Shown: positions 23,791 through 32,479 of the stretch, in pieces | Numbering within the stretch: the first letter of the stretch is position 1 | Layout: each line of letters opens with the position of its first letter | Assembly: GCF_006912135.1 (NCBI RefSeq) | Contig: NZ_VIRS01000013.1 | Span: 124,001-188,000 of the forward strand | Source: Cryptosporangium phraense | Lineage (GTDB): Bacteria; Actinomycetota; Actinomycetes; Mycobacteriales; Cryptosporangiaceae | Direction of reading: 5' to 3' | DNA length: 64,000 nucleotides | Program-made: the position numbers and the translations under genes | Notes under the pieces: model-generated | What the model saw: only the letters and a program-made list of their open reading frames with translations | Told to the model about the DNA's origin: nothing | Database searches by the model: none

Positions 23791-26700
23791 ATGGAAATCG
23801 CGCCGGTACTCGGCGAGGCTGCTGTAGGCGCACTCCGTCTGGCCGCAGGCCGGAGGTCAGAAGATCACCTAAGCACTGGTGCAGTATTCGCCGCATTGCC
23901 GGAAGTTGAGCCGTATCGGAACTGGCAAAGATTGTGGCTGGAGACCGGCGAGCCGGACAGCCTTCACCTCGGCTGTGCACCGGACGGCGTCTCGCCCGCC
24001 ACGGCAACGTTCGAAGGTGTTCCGCTCTCCGCGGACCTGTCGTATGCGCTGACGTTGGCGGACGATCTCCGGCAAACCTATGGCTTTTCCGAGGTCTCCG
24101 TCGGACTGCTGGCTGTCGCGATCGCGGCCGATCCGAATTCCGGGGCGGCGCGGCGACTCAGTGCTCACGGCGTCACCTCGGACGCGCTGCTTCAGTTGGT
24201 CCAGCGTGAGATCCTGGGCGACAGCTTGGTGGGTTTGAACGAGTTTCTCGATCGGCGGCGGTTCTCCATTGTCCGAGCGGATACCTCCACACCGCTGCCA
24301 CCACAAGAACCGCGCGTCCCTGTCCCACGCGCATCGCTACCGTCACCGATTCGGCAGTCTGCTGCTCGGCCACGACTGCGTCGGATCGCCTGGACTGCGC
24401 TCAGCTTCCTGGCCGTTGCCGGCATCGTCCTGGCGATCAACACCTCGCCGAGCTTCAGACCCATGACGGGCCTGAAGTACCCGCCGGACCCGCCTCCAGT
24501 CGCGGCACACATGGTGACCACGTCCGATGTGCGATCGGCTATGGGCGCCGAAGCCGTCGCGCTCCAGGACCGACTGCCCGATCTCAACTTATGGACAAGT
24601 CACAGCCCGCTGGTCGTCGACTACCGGAATGCTGCCGTCAAGGCGGGCTGGCAGCGGGAGTGGGCGAGTGCTGATCAGACGCGCCGAGTCCTCATCCGCA
24701 TCGTGGAAGTCAGCGAATCCGCCGAACTCCAGCACCTTCGTCGTTACTGCGCGCCGACGAGGACAACGACCGAGCCCGCAGGTTCGCCGTTCGTGCGCTC
24801 CGGATTCACTGCCAACTCCGGCGCTCAGGCTCTTTTCTGCGTGCTCTTCGAGAAGGGCAACCTTAGCGTCCTCACTATCGTGAGGGTGGACGAGGGCAGT
24901 GTGGATTCCCTGACGCCGGCCCTCGCTAACCGACTCGCATGGCGTCAGATGTCCCTTCTGGCCGGCTACACCTCCCCACCGCCGGTCGATCGTGAGACCC
25001 ATTACGCCCGGGACAACATCAATCGTTGGCTTATTCGGTCTACCATCCTCACGCCGTTGATCGTCTGGCTGCTGATAACGCTGGTCGACCGAGCGACGTG
25101 GCGACGTCTGCGTCACAGGTTGTTGCCCCAGAAGAGGCGTGACCCGTTCGTCATCGCCGTCGATCCGGTGTCACGGCTGGCGCTATCAGAAGCCAGGGCA
25201 TTCGCCGTCCTGAAGGTACTCGCATGCGTCTGGGTGCTCCGGCTCTCCGAAACGTTTCTGTTCGGATTTGGATCGACCGGGCTGCTCGTGCTGCTCATGT
25301 TCTGCATAGTGTCTACAGCCGAGTCGCGGCTGCTGCGCCGTCGTCGGGGGCGCTTCGCGGCGCGCCCATTCAAAGGATCCAGCCGGGTGCTCGCGGCAAT
25401 TGGTCTACTTGTGACCGCGGCACTGGTGTTCACCGCGTATCTGATAGCGCTAGGCGGCATCTCCATGGCCGCTCTGGGCTTCAACCCGGTCGGCGCCGAC
25501 TACGTCACCGGGCGCCTCGGCTGGATCGGTATCTTGTTCGCGCTGGTGCCCCTCGCCATCGCCATTCTCCCGCTGATGCTCGTGCGGCGCGTTGCGATGG
25601 GCCGGTTGCGACACGAAGCGCAGAGCGTGCCGGGCAAGCACATTACTATTGTTGCGCTCGTTCGCCGACGACAAGCGACGCCTGCGAGCCCGTCGTTTGG
25701 ATCGGGCGTCCGTCGTCGATCGGCTGTGCCTACGCCGCTTCGAGCGCTTCGAGGAGGTCCTTGCCGCCGCGCTCTCCACGATCGGCCCGGTCATAGCGCT
25801 CGGCCAGCCCGGAGAACGACTTCCTCCGGCTCTCGGCGCCGTCCGCCAGGAGTACCCGATGGACGCCTGGGAGGCAGGCGTGGGAAAGCTGATCCAAGAC
25901 TCGGCGTTCGTCTGCATGGTCGTGGGGCGTTCACAGTCGCTGGTGACCGAGCTGCGGGCGGTCAAGCAACTCGGCGCGTTGAATCGTGCGTTCTTTCTGC
26001 TGCCACCATGTGGGCGTGCCGATCAGCGAAACCGTCTTGCCGTGCTCTCGGCCGAACTCGGTATCCCATGGGGGCGGCTCCTTCAGGCGACGAAGACCGG
26101 AGACGTGCTGCTGGTAGCGTTGAACTCCGATCCGGACCGAGCAGTGATCTTCACGTCGGCGGGCCCGGACGATGTCAGCTATGAGGCGGCCGTACACGCG
26201 GCTGTGCTGCTGCTTGGATTGCCCGAAGCTGATGCTAGTGCTCCGGTGCGGCAGCTCGTGAACGGCTTCTGGCGCCGCACTTCCGAGGTCCGGTCCGAGT
26301 CCGCGGCCCTCTCTGCGCCGCCGCCGCGGGTAGCGATTTATGCGCCCGGCCAGGCGCCGGTTTACAAGCCGCTCTATCGGCGACACGCCAAGGCGCTGGG
26401 CGTAACGGTCATCACAAGTTCATGGGTGCTCTCCCTGATGTCATATCAAATTATCACGGGGGTGAGCTCCCGATACGACCCTGAGATCCCTACCGGAGAT
26501 TGGGTAGCGACTACGCTCACTCAGGATGACATTTCCGGTAAACTCTACGGCGTCTTCGACTCGCGCAAAATCGCCACAATAGACCCGAATAAGGCAGAAG
26601 TCCGCTCTGTGATTGAAACAGGCGACCCCACCGATGAAATGATTGTGCACGGAAAGACCGCTTTCGCTGTCTCACGGCTCGCCGGAACGGTTACTGCCTT

Positions 26701-27301
26701 TAGTCTGGTCACGCGGCAGGCGCTGTGGAAAGCGCACCTACCGCACGGTGTGCGTGGTCTGGCGCTTCATGGCGGTCGTATAGTTACTGTCCTCCCAGCT
26801 CAGCATTTGGTCATCTCGATTTCCGTGCGCGACGGCCGCCAAACCGTGAAACGGACGGTCAACGGAACGCCGTGGGGCATAGCCTTCATTCGTGGCCAGT
26901 TCGTGGTTCCGCTCGTCGATCGAGCCCAGCTCGCCTATCTGGCCGCCGACGACCTGACGATTACCAGGACGGTGAAAACGGTACCGGGCCCGCAACAGGT
27001 TTACGCCCAGGGACCTCTGCTTTGGGTCCTCGCCCCCACGGCCGACCTCGTCGTCAGCCGGCGCGCGGACGGCACCGGCCCCAGTAGGGGGTACCAGTTT
27101 GGGCTCGTGGATCCGGCGGCCTCGATGTCCTCGAGCGGCAGCTGGGTCGCGATCGAGGGCGATGAGCGAGTGAGCCTGATCTCGCCGGACGAGCGCCTCT
27201 TTCGAGTTCCTCTGCCGTATTCCGCTATCTACTCTCTGTGTGTGACTCGCGCGGGGGAAGTCTTCGTTGGAACCAAGGGATCGGTGGCCCAGCTGCGCTA
27301 A
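23791..27301 (+). pseudogene. Frameshifted Clp_N-like / multi-TM / TIR-like / beta-propeller-like protein
   Basis: Two overlapping frames together read as one protein of about 1170 residues. From the ATG at 23791 (after GGTGGAG) the first frame gives two Clp_N-like helical repeats (residues 1-155; 'VSVGLLAVAIAADPNSGAA' is typical), a membrane helix near 24375-24450, an outside domain with three Cys, and a cluster of about five membrane helices (25030-25600). From about 25645 the sense passes to the next frame (+1): 'LLLLRSFADD' and 'SAFVCMVVGRSQSLVTEL' resemble a TIR-like signalling domain (25650-26230), followed by a hydrophobic helix (26400-26460) and about 270 residues of beta-propeller-like repeats. 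Neither frame has a stop at the switch; frame 1 simply becomes nonsense. A single indel, sequencing error, or +1 programmed frameshift could explain it. The domain set is unusual and suggests sensing and signalling across the membrane. Confidence 0.6.
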
Positions 27302-27637
27302 GACGCCAGTCAGGAGACTCGCCGGGGGTGGGCTGCAAAATCGAACGCAGCAATCTGCCGCGGTTGACTGCTTCGCTAGTTCCTCGATCTGGACCTGGAG
27401 CGTCCCGGAGCGCGGGTCCACGGCTCGGGCTCGGTGAGGGTCGCAGCGTCCAGTCTGCTTCCGTCGTAATGCCGAGGCGCGGGATGTCGATGCCTTCTGC
27501 GCACTCGTCCCCGGTCTGTGCGAGGTGGACCTGCCGCGGCCGAGCAGCAGCGGCCGGCTCGCTCGTCACGTGCGGAGTGACGGTCGGAGCGGCCCGGCAC
27601 ATGGTGGGGCCTGCTCGCCCTCGAAACGGTCCCTCGC
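27302..27637. other. Intergenic stretch, no gene recognised
   Basis: This 336-bp gap lies between the end of the large frameshifted gene and the convergent methyltransferase gene. Frames exist on both strands but lack ribosome binding sites and similarity to anything I know. It closes the lower-G/C block; composition returns to about the window average at its right end. No repeat or clear terminator hairpin with a T-run was seen. Confidence 0.4.
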
Positions 27638-28483
27638 TCAGGGCTTACGGGCGACCGCGCCGTACACGGAGACCAACTCGTCGGAGCGGTCGGCGAAGCG
27701 GTCCTGGTCGTCGGGGTGCCAGCGGTGCACCAGCGTCACGCCGGGATCGACCAGCTCCAGCCCGTCGAAGAAGCTCTCGATCACCGGCTTCGGCCGCACC
27801 TGCATCGTGACGCCCCGGGCCGCGTAGATCTCCTCGACCTTCTTCCACTGTTCGGGCAGGAAGTCGCCGGTGAGATGCGACAGCGCAAGGTAGGAGCCGG
27901 ACGGCAGCGCGTCCAGCAACTGGCCGACGATCCGGTGCGGCTCGTCCGCGTCGCCGATGAAGTGCAGGATCGCGACGAGCAGCAGCGCGACCGGCTGGTC
28001 GAAGTCGAGGGTGCGCTTCGCGGCCTCGATGATCCGTTCCGGGTCGCGGAGGTCGGCGTCGAGGTAGTCGGTGACGCCTGACGGGTTGCTCGCCAGCAGC
28101 GCCCGCGCGTGGGCGAGCACGATCGGGTCGTGGTCGGTGTACACGACGCGCGCGCCCGGGTCGATGCCTTGCGCGACCTCGTGCACGTTCGGCGCCGTGG
28201 GCAACCCGGTGCCGATGTCGAGGAACTGGCGGATGCCCTGTTCCGCGGTCAGATAGGTGACGGCCCGACGTAACCAGTCGCGGTTGGCGCCGGGGGCGAC
28301 GTCGCTGGCCGGGTTGGAACTGCGGCCGTGCTCGGCCGCCGTGCGGTCGGCCGGGAAATTGTCCTTGCCGCCGAGCAGGTAGTCGTAGACCCGAGCCGGA
28401 TGTGGGACGTCGGTGCGCAGGTCGACCGGCGCGCGGTCGGTGGCCCGGGAAGCAGCTTCGGTCATCCACTCAGCGTCAGTCAC
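27638..28483 (-). CDS. SAM-dependent methyltransferase, Methyltransf_19 (DUF574) family
   Basis: A 281-residue protein of a methyltransferase family that is very common in actinomycetes. The N-terminal 'HPARVYDYLLGGKDNFPADR' is its hallmark; the SAM loop is 'FLDIGTGLPTAPNVHEVAQ', followed by 'VVYTDHDPIVLAHARALL' and 'VALLLVAILHFIGD'. The GTG at 28483 is preceded by AAGGA at seven bases and fits the family's start better than the TTG 27 bp upstream or the ATG 18 bp downstream. Its targets are unknown for most members. It lies alone, convergent with the frameshifted gene and 140 bp upstream of the MFS transporter's end. Confidence 0.9.
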   Translation of the reverse strand: MTDAEWMTEAASRATDRAPVDLRTDVPHPARVYDYLLGGKDNFPADRTAAEHGRSSNPASDVAPGANRDWLRRAVTYLTAEQGIRQFLDIGTGLPTAPNVHEVAQGIDPGARVVYTDHDPIVLAHARALLASNPSGVTDYLDADLRDPERIIEAAKRTLDFDQPVALLLVAILHFIGDADEPHRIVGQLLDALPSGSYLALSHLTGDFLPEQWKKVEEIYAARGVTMQVRPKPVIESFFDGLELVDPGVTLVHRWHPDDQDRFADRSDELVSVYGAVARKP

Positions 28484-28623
28484 GTCGATCCTTACTCGTC
28501 CCGGTGACAACGACGCCGATACTAGTGCGCTCGGTCTGATGAGGACACCGGTGGAGAGCGAGTTCGTCTCCCGCGACGGTCCGGCGCCGCGGTAGCGGCA
28601 CCGGACCGGCTGTGGTTCCCGGC

Positions 28624-30138
28624 TCAGGCGTGCACGAGTGCCGCTTCCGCGGTGACGTCGGACTTCCGCGTGTTGATCATGATCAGGGTCAGCACGGTCG
28701 CCACGCCGATCAGCCCGGCGCCGACGGCGAAGGCCACGTGGTAGCCGTGGATGCTGGCCGCCGACGCCGCAGCGGCCGACGGGTGGTCGACCAGGTACGC
28801 GCTCACCGCGCTGGCGAACAACGTGTTCAGCAGCGCCGTTCCGAGCGCGCCGCCGAGTTGCTGGGACGTGTTGAGCAGGGCACTGGCGACGCCGGCGTCG
28901 TGCTCGCCGATGTTGGTCAACGCCAGGCTCGACGTGGAGACGAAGAACAAGCCCAGCCCGAGACTGATCAGGATCTCCGCCGGCAGCACGTGGGCGCTCC
29001 AGCTGGTCGTCTCGGTCAGGGTGACGAGATAGGCCAGCCCGACAGTGGCCAGCACACCGCCGACGACGGTCAGCACCTTGGGCCCGACCCGGGGCAGCAG
29101 TGAGCTGGCCACGGTTGCCGAGACGACGATCCCGGCGCTGAACGGGAGGAACGCGAAGCCCGACTTCAACGCGCTGTAGCCGAGGTTCTGCTGCATGTAG
29201 TACGCCAGGAACAGGAACATCGCGAAGAGGCCGGCCCCGACCAGCAGCGATCCGCCGAGCGCCGCGCCCCGGTTGCGGTCGAGCACGATCCGCATCGGCA
29301 GCAGCGGGTGGCTGGTGCGGAGCTCCCAGACGACGAACGCGAGGAGCAGCACCGCGGCGCCGGCCAGCCAGCCGACGGTGGACCCGTCGGTCCAGCCCGA
29401 GCCCGGCTTCGCGGCCTCGGTGAAACCGTAGACGAGGGCGGCGAGACCGGCGCTGACCAGGACCGCACCCGGGACGTCGTACCGAGTGTCACCGTGGGCC
29501 CGGCTGTCCTTCACCAGCGGGAGCGAGGCCAGCGCGGCGAACAGCGCGATCGGGACGTTCACCAGCAGGCACCAGCGCCAGCTCGCGTACTCCGTGAGCA
29601 CGCCACCGAGAATCAGTCCGATCGCCGCGCCGCCGCCGGAGATCGCGCCGTACACGCCGAAGGCGCGGGCCCGTTCGCGGGCATCGGTGAACATGACGGA
29701 GATCATCGAGAGGGCGGCCGGGGCGAGCAGCGCGGCGAAGGCGCCCTGTAGGGCCCTGGCCCCGAACAGCGTGAGACCGCTCTGGGCGGCGCCGCCCAGA
29801 GCGGAGGCCGCGGCAAAGCCCGCCAGACCGATGACGAATGCCTTCTTGCGACCGGTGTAGTCGGCGATCCGGCCGCCGAGCAGGAGCAGGCCGCCGAAGG
29901 TCAGGGTGTAGGCGGTCACCATCCATTGGCGGTCGGCGTCGCTGATGTCGAGTGCGCGCTGGGCCGACGGCAGGGCGATCGTCACGATGGAGGCGTCGAG
30001 GACGACCATCAGCTGGGCGATCGCGATCACCCCGAGCGCCCACCACCGCCGCGGGTCGACCGGAGAGAGGGTGGGGTCCGACTCCTCGGTCGGCGTCCGC
30101 GCCTCGCTGGGCGGGTCGCCGATATCGGAAAGGGTCAT
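28624..30138 (-). CDS. MFS transporter, DHA2 (EmrB/QacA) drug-exporter type, 14 TM
   Basis: A 504-residue proton-driven exporter. 'LMVVLDASIVTIALPSAQRA' (motif D1) and 'LLLLGGRIADYTGRKKAF' (motif A), and 'GGGAAIGLILGGVLTEYASW' (motif C of antiporters) are all present. The length and hydrophobic pattern fit the 14-helix DHA2 group, which exports drugs, dyes or natural products. It is divergent from a TetR regulator gene, with a perfect 24-bp palindrome between them, so induction by a toxic ligand through that repressor is very likely. The ligand is unknown. Confidence 0.93.
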   Translation of the reverse strand: MTLSDIGDPPSEARTPTEESDPTLSPVDPRRWWALGVIAIAQLMVVLDASIVTIALPSAQRALDISDADRQWMVTAYTLTFGGLLLLGGRIADYTGRKKAFVIGLAGFAAASALGGAAQSGLTLFGARALQGAFAALLAPAALSMISVMFTDARERARAFGVYGAISGGGAAIGLILGGVLTEYASWRWCLLVNVPIALFAALASLPLVKDSRAHGDTRYDVPGAVLVSAGLAALVYGFTEAAKPGSGWTDGSTVGWLAGAAVLLLAFVVWELRTSHPLLPMRIVLDRNRGAALGGSLLVGAGLFAMFLFLAYYMQQNLGYSALKSGFAFLPFSAGIVVSATVASSLLPRVGPKVLTVVGGVLATVGLAYLVTLTETTSWSAHVLPAEILISLGLGLFFVSTSSLALTNIGEHDAGVASALLNTSQQLGGALGTALLNTLFASAVSAYLVDHPSAAAASAASIHGYHVAFAVGAGLIGVATVLTLIMINTRKSDVTAEAALVHA

Positions 30139-30230
30139 GGTGCAGCTGTCCTTCGTCTATTTCGTCAGGCCCGGGAGGGCCAGCACCGAGGGACCCGGCG
30201 CGCGGACCGGTCGACGTTGCCCGGCTAAGT

Positions 30231-30286
30231 GGAGAAGCATTTCAACTTCTCCGACGCACAGTAGCCGACAAGTGGAGAGGCTTGTC
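30231..30286. promoter_or_regulatory. Two extra inverted repeats in the MFS promoter
   Basis: GGAGAAG at 30231-30237 pairs with CTTCTCC at 30246-30252 (8-bp gap), and GACAAG at 30267-30272 pairs with CTTGTC at 30281-30286 (8-bp gap). They share the sequence 'aagtggaga' just left of each centre (around 30226 and 30270), so they may be a repeated regulator site next to the main palindrome. They lie closer to the transporter start than to the regulator. Confidence 0.4.
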
Positions 30287-30310
30287 AACTTGAGAGACGT
30301 CTCTCAAGTT
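30287..30310. promoter_or_regulatory. Perfect 24-bp palindrome, likely TetR operator
   Basis: Positions 30287-30310 form an uninterrupted perfect palindrome with half-site AACTTGAGAGAC and no spacer. It is 40 bp before the TetR gene start and about 150 bp from the MFS gene start, in the shared promoter. Long perfect palindromes in this setting are typical TetR-family operators, so autoregulation and repression of the exporter are expected. Confidence 0.8.
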
Positions 30311-30349
30311 CGACTGGACGGGCACCCGGCGGCGGACTAGGGTGTCGCC

Positions 30350-31018
30350 GTGAGCATCACTGGTCAGGCCGGGTCGGCGGTCAGGCCCCTGCGGCGCGAT
30401 GCCGAGCGCAATCGGCAACGCATCCTCTGCGCGGCCCGCACCCTCGTGGCCGAGAAGGGGCTGGCGCTCAGTCACGACGAACTGGCTGAGGCGGCCGACG
30501 TCGCCGTGGGCACCGTGTACCGGCGCTTTCCCGACAAGGCCTCGCTGTTCGAGGCGCTGTTCCGCGACGAGCTCGACCGGGTCGTGGCGCAGGCCGACTG
30601 CTGGTTGACGATCACCGACGCCTGGCAGGCGCTCGAGACGTTCATGGTCGATCATCTCGAGATCCAGGCGAACAACCGAGGCTTCAAGGATCTGATGCTG
30701 CAGTCCGCGGAGCAGTTCGACCTGATGAGCTACTTCCAGCAGAACATCGTGCCGGTGATCGGGAAGCTGGTGGAGCGGGCGCACGAAGCCGGGGTGCTGC
30801 GGCCCGGCGTCTGCGTCCAAGATCTCGTCGTCGCCTCGATCATGGTCGGCGCCGTGATCGACAGTGCCCGTGACGTCGACCCGGATCTGTGGCGCCGCTA
30901 CCTGGCCGGTCTCCTGGACGGATTCCGGGCCGTGTACCCCGCCCCGCTGCCGGGTTCGCCCCCGACCGCCGACCAGCTGGACCTGATCAAGCGTGGGTGC
31001 GCCCCGCCGATGCGCTAG
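30350..31018 (+). CDS. TetR-family regulator, divergent from the MFS exporter
   Basis: A 222-residue protein. The helix-turn-helix is in 'LSHDELAEAADVAVGTVYRR' followed by 'FPDKASLFEALF', a textbook TetR N-terminus. The rest is helical with 'VVASIMVGAVIDSARDVDPD', similar to the ligand domain of many drug-responsive repressors. It starts with GTG 40 bp after the perfect palindrome. Gene order (regulator, operator, exporter) strongly suggests it represses the MFS gene until it binds the exported compound. Confidence 0.9.
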   Translation: MSITGQAGSAVRPLRRDAERNRQRILCAARTLVAEKGLALSHDELAEAADVAVGTVYRRFPDKASLFEALFRDELDRVVAQADCWLTITDAWQALETFMVDHLEIQANNRGFKDLMLQSAEQFDLMSYFQQNIVPVIGKLVERAHEAGVLRPGVCVQDLVVASIMVGAVIDSARDVDPDLWRRYLAGLLDGFRAVYPAPLPGSPPTADQLDLIKRGCAPPMR

Positions 31019-31516
31019 AGAAAGTAGTCCAACTGCAGCGGCTCGAGCTATGGCCGGCCAGGTCCGGCATGGACCTTGCGCGAAGCTTGCTCTCGACGGC
31101 GCCCGTGCTCGTCTCAGTCGGTTTCCGGGCCGGCGCAGTAGTCGCAGTCGGGCGGACACTCAGCGGCTGTGGCGGCCCCGTGCTCGGGCGACGAGTACGG
31201 ACGCCGAGCCGGCGGACTCGGCCGGCGTCCACCCGACGGATCGGTTCGGGGCGTCGAGATGAGTGCGGACGAAGACATCAGAGCCTCCAACAGGCTGCAG
31301 ACGTGAAGAAGTGACGACAGTGGGGGATCGGGATCGATCCGGCCTCGGGCGTACCGGCGCCGGTGGGCCGGTCTCGCGCGCAACGAGGACGTCGCCGGGG
31401 GTCGACCCGACGCTCTCGTCCCGGACGTTACGCCTTGCGCTCGACCGAGTCGAATACATAGATCCGCCCGCATAGGCTCCTCCGCAGCGACACCCGAGAG
31501 GCTGAGGAGGAACGAC
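31019..31516. other. Stretch with no long gene between TetR and alpha/beta hydrolase genes
   Basis: This 498-bp region has no long coding frame that looks real. It contains one short minus-strand candidate gene (31114-31278, listed separately) and, to its right, about 240 bp that must hold the promoter of that gene and of the hydrolase at 31517. The hydrolase start is preceded by a clean GAGGAGG site at 31504-31510. No repeat or operator-like symmetry was evident. Confidence 0.4.
31114..31278 (-). CDS. Possible small peptide with C-terminal CxxxCxxC motif, 54 residues
   Basis: A short frame with ATG preceded by TTGGAGG at five to six bases, a good ribosome binding site. The 54-residue product is Pro/Ser/Arg-rich at first ('RRPSPPARRPYSSPEHG') and ends in 'AAECPPDCDYCAGPETD', with three cysteines in a CxxxCxxC pattern near the C-terminus. 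Such a tail could bind a metal or be the core of a modified peptide. No maturation enzyme is next to it, though an MFS exporter is 1 kb away. Because it is short and unsupported by family similarity, it may also be chance. Confidence 0.4.
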   Translation of the reverse strand: MSSSALISTPRTDPSGGRRPSPPARRPYSSPEHGAATAAECPPDCDYCAGPETD

Positions 31517-32479
31517 GTGAGCGACGAGCCGGACGAGTTCTCGTATCTCGCGGAGGAAGCGGCTGAGGTCGGAGCGCCCGCGGCCCTCCCGGCGGTCCGG
31601 CGGATCGGCGTCGCCACCCCGGCCGGCGCGGTCAGCGCTCTCCTGTGGGAGGAGTCCCCGCAGCTGACGCTGCTCCACGGCGGCGGCCTCAACGCCCACA
31701 CCTGGGACGCAACGCTCCTCGCCCTGGCCCGCCCGGCCCCGGGCCAGGCCCAGGCCCGCCCGGCCCCGGGCCAGGCCCAGGCCCGCCCGGCCCCGGGCCA
31801 GGCCCAGGCCCGGCCGGCCCTGGCGGTGGACCTGCCCGGCCACGGCGACTCCGACTGGCGCGACGACTTCGACTACGCCCCGCGGCCGAACGCCCAGGCG
31901 GTGGCCGCCGTCCTCGACGCCGTCGCGCCGGGCGTGCGTCAGACCGTCGTCGGCCAGTCGCTCGGCGGTCTGACCGGCATCGCGCTGCTGGAGGCGCGCC
32001 CCGACCTCGTCGGGCGGCTGGTGCTGGTCGACGTCAGCCCCGGGCTGCGGCCCGAGGACACGGCCCAGGTCCGCGACTTCCTCAGCGGTCCGCTCGTGTT
32101 CGGCTCCCGGGACGAGGTGGTCGAGCTGGCGCTGGCCGCCGGCATCGGCTCCGACCGGACGGCGCTGGCCCGGGGCGTGGCGCTGAACACCCGGGTACGC
32201 CCGGACGGCTCGGTCGTGTTCAAGCATCATCTGGCCAGCCCGCCGCCGGGCGGCCGGCTGGGCGTCGACTTCCGCGACCTGTGGCCCGCGTTGGAGAGCT
32301 CCGACGTCCCGGTCCTGCTGGTCCGCGGCACGCACGGCTACCTGAGCCCGGAAACCGTCGACGAGTTCCGCACCCGGGTGCCGCGGGCCGAGATCGTCGA
32401 GATCGACGCCGGCCACAACGTGCAGGAGCAGCAGCCGGCCGCCCTGGCCGCCGCGATCGACGCGGCCCTGAAGCCTTAA
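31517..32479 (+). CDS. Alpha/beta hydrolase with in-frame tandem-repeat insert
   Basis: A 320-residue alpha/beta-fold hydrolase. 'LLHGGGLNAHTWD' forms the oxyanion-hole region, the nucleophile elbow is 'VGQSLGG', and the likely catalytic His is in 'IDAGHNVQEQQ'. Between strand 4 and the 'AVDLPGHGDSDW' loop there is an insert of three perfect ARPAPGQAQ units (encoded by 27-bp repeats) that is not part of the fold and should loop out at the surface. The GTG start follows GAGGAGG. Possible roles are esterase, lactonase or C-C bond hydrolase of meta-cleavage products; there is no operon partner to decide. Its end overlaps the convergent GntR gene by four bases. Confidence 0.88.
   Translation: MSDEPDEFSYLAEEAAEVGAPAALPAVRRIGVATPAGAVSALLWEESPQLTLLHGGGLNAHTWDATLLALARPAPGQAQARPAPGQAQARPAPGQAQARPALAVDLPGHGDSDWRDDFDYAPRPNAQAVAAVLDAVAPGVRQTVVGQSLGGLTGIALLEARPDLVGRLVLVDVSPGLRPEDTAQVRDFLSGPLVFGSRDEVVELALAAGIGSDRTALARGVALNTRVRPDGSVVFKHHLASPPPGGRLGVDFRDLWPALESSDVPVLLVRGTHGYLSPETVDEFRTRVPRAEIVEIDAGHNVQEQQPAALAAAIDAALKP
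31727..31807 (+). repeat. 27-bp coding minisatellite, three identical units
   Basis: Three consecutive identical 27-bp units begin at 31727, 31754 and 31781, each encoding ARPAPGQAQ, followed by a partial fourth copy (ARPA). The units keep the reading frame of the alpha/beta hydrolase. Identity of the copies implies recent slippage or recombination, and copy number may vary between strains; assembly collapse or expansion is also possible. Confidence 0.9.

Noticed and set aside
27225-27602. 125-codon minus-strand frame at the end of the large frameshifted gene
   Set aside because: It overlaps the coding end of the propeller-like region, has no ribosome binding site and no recognisable family.
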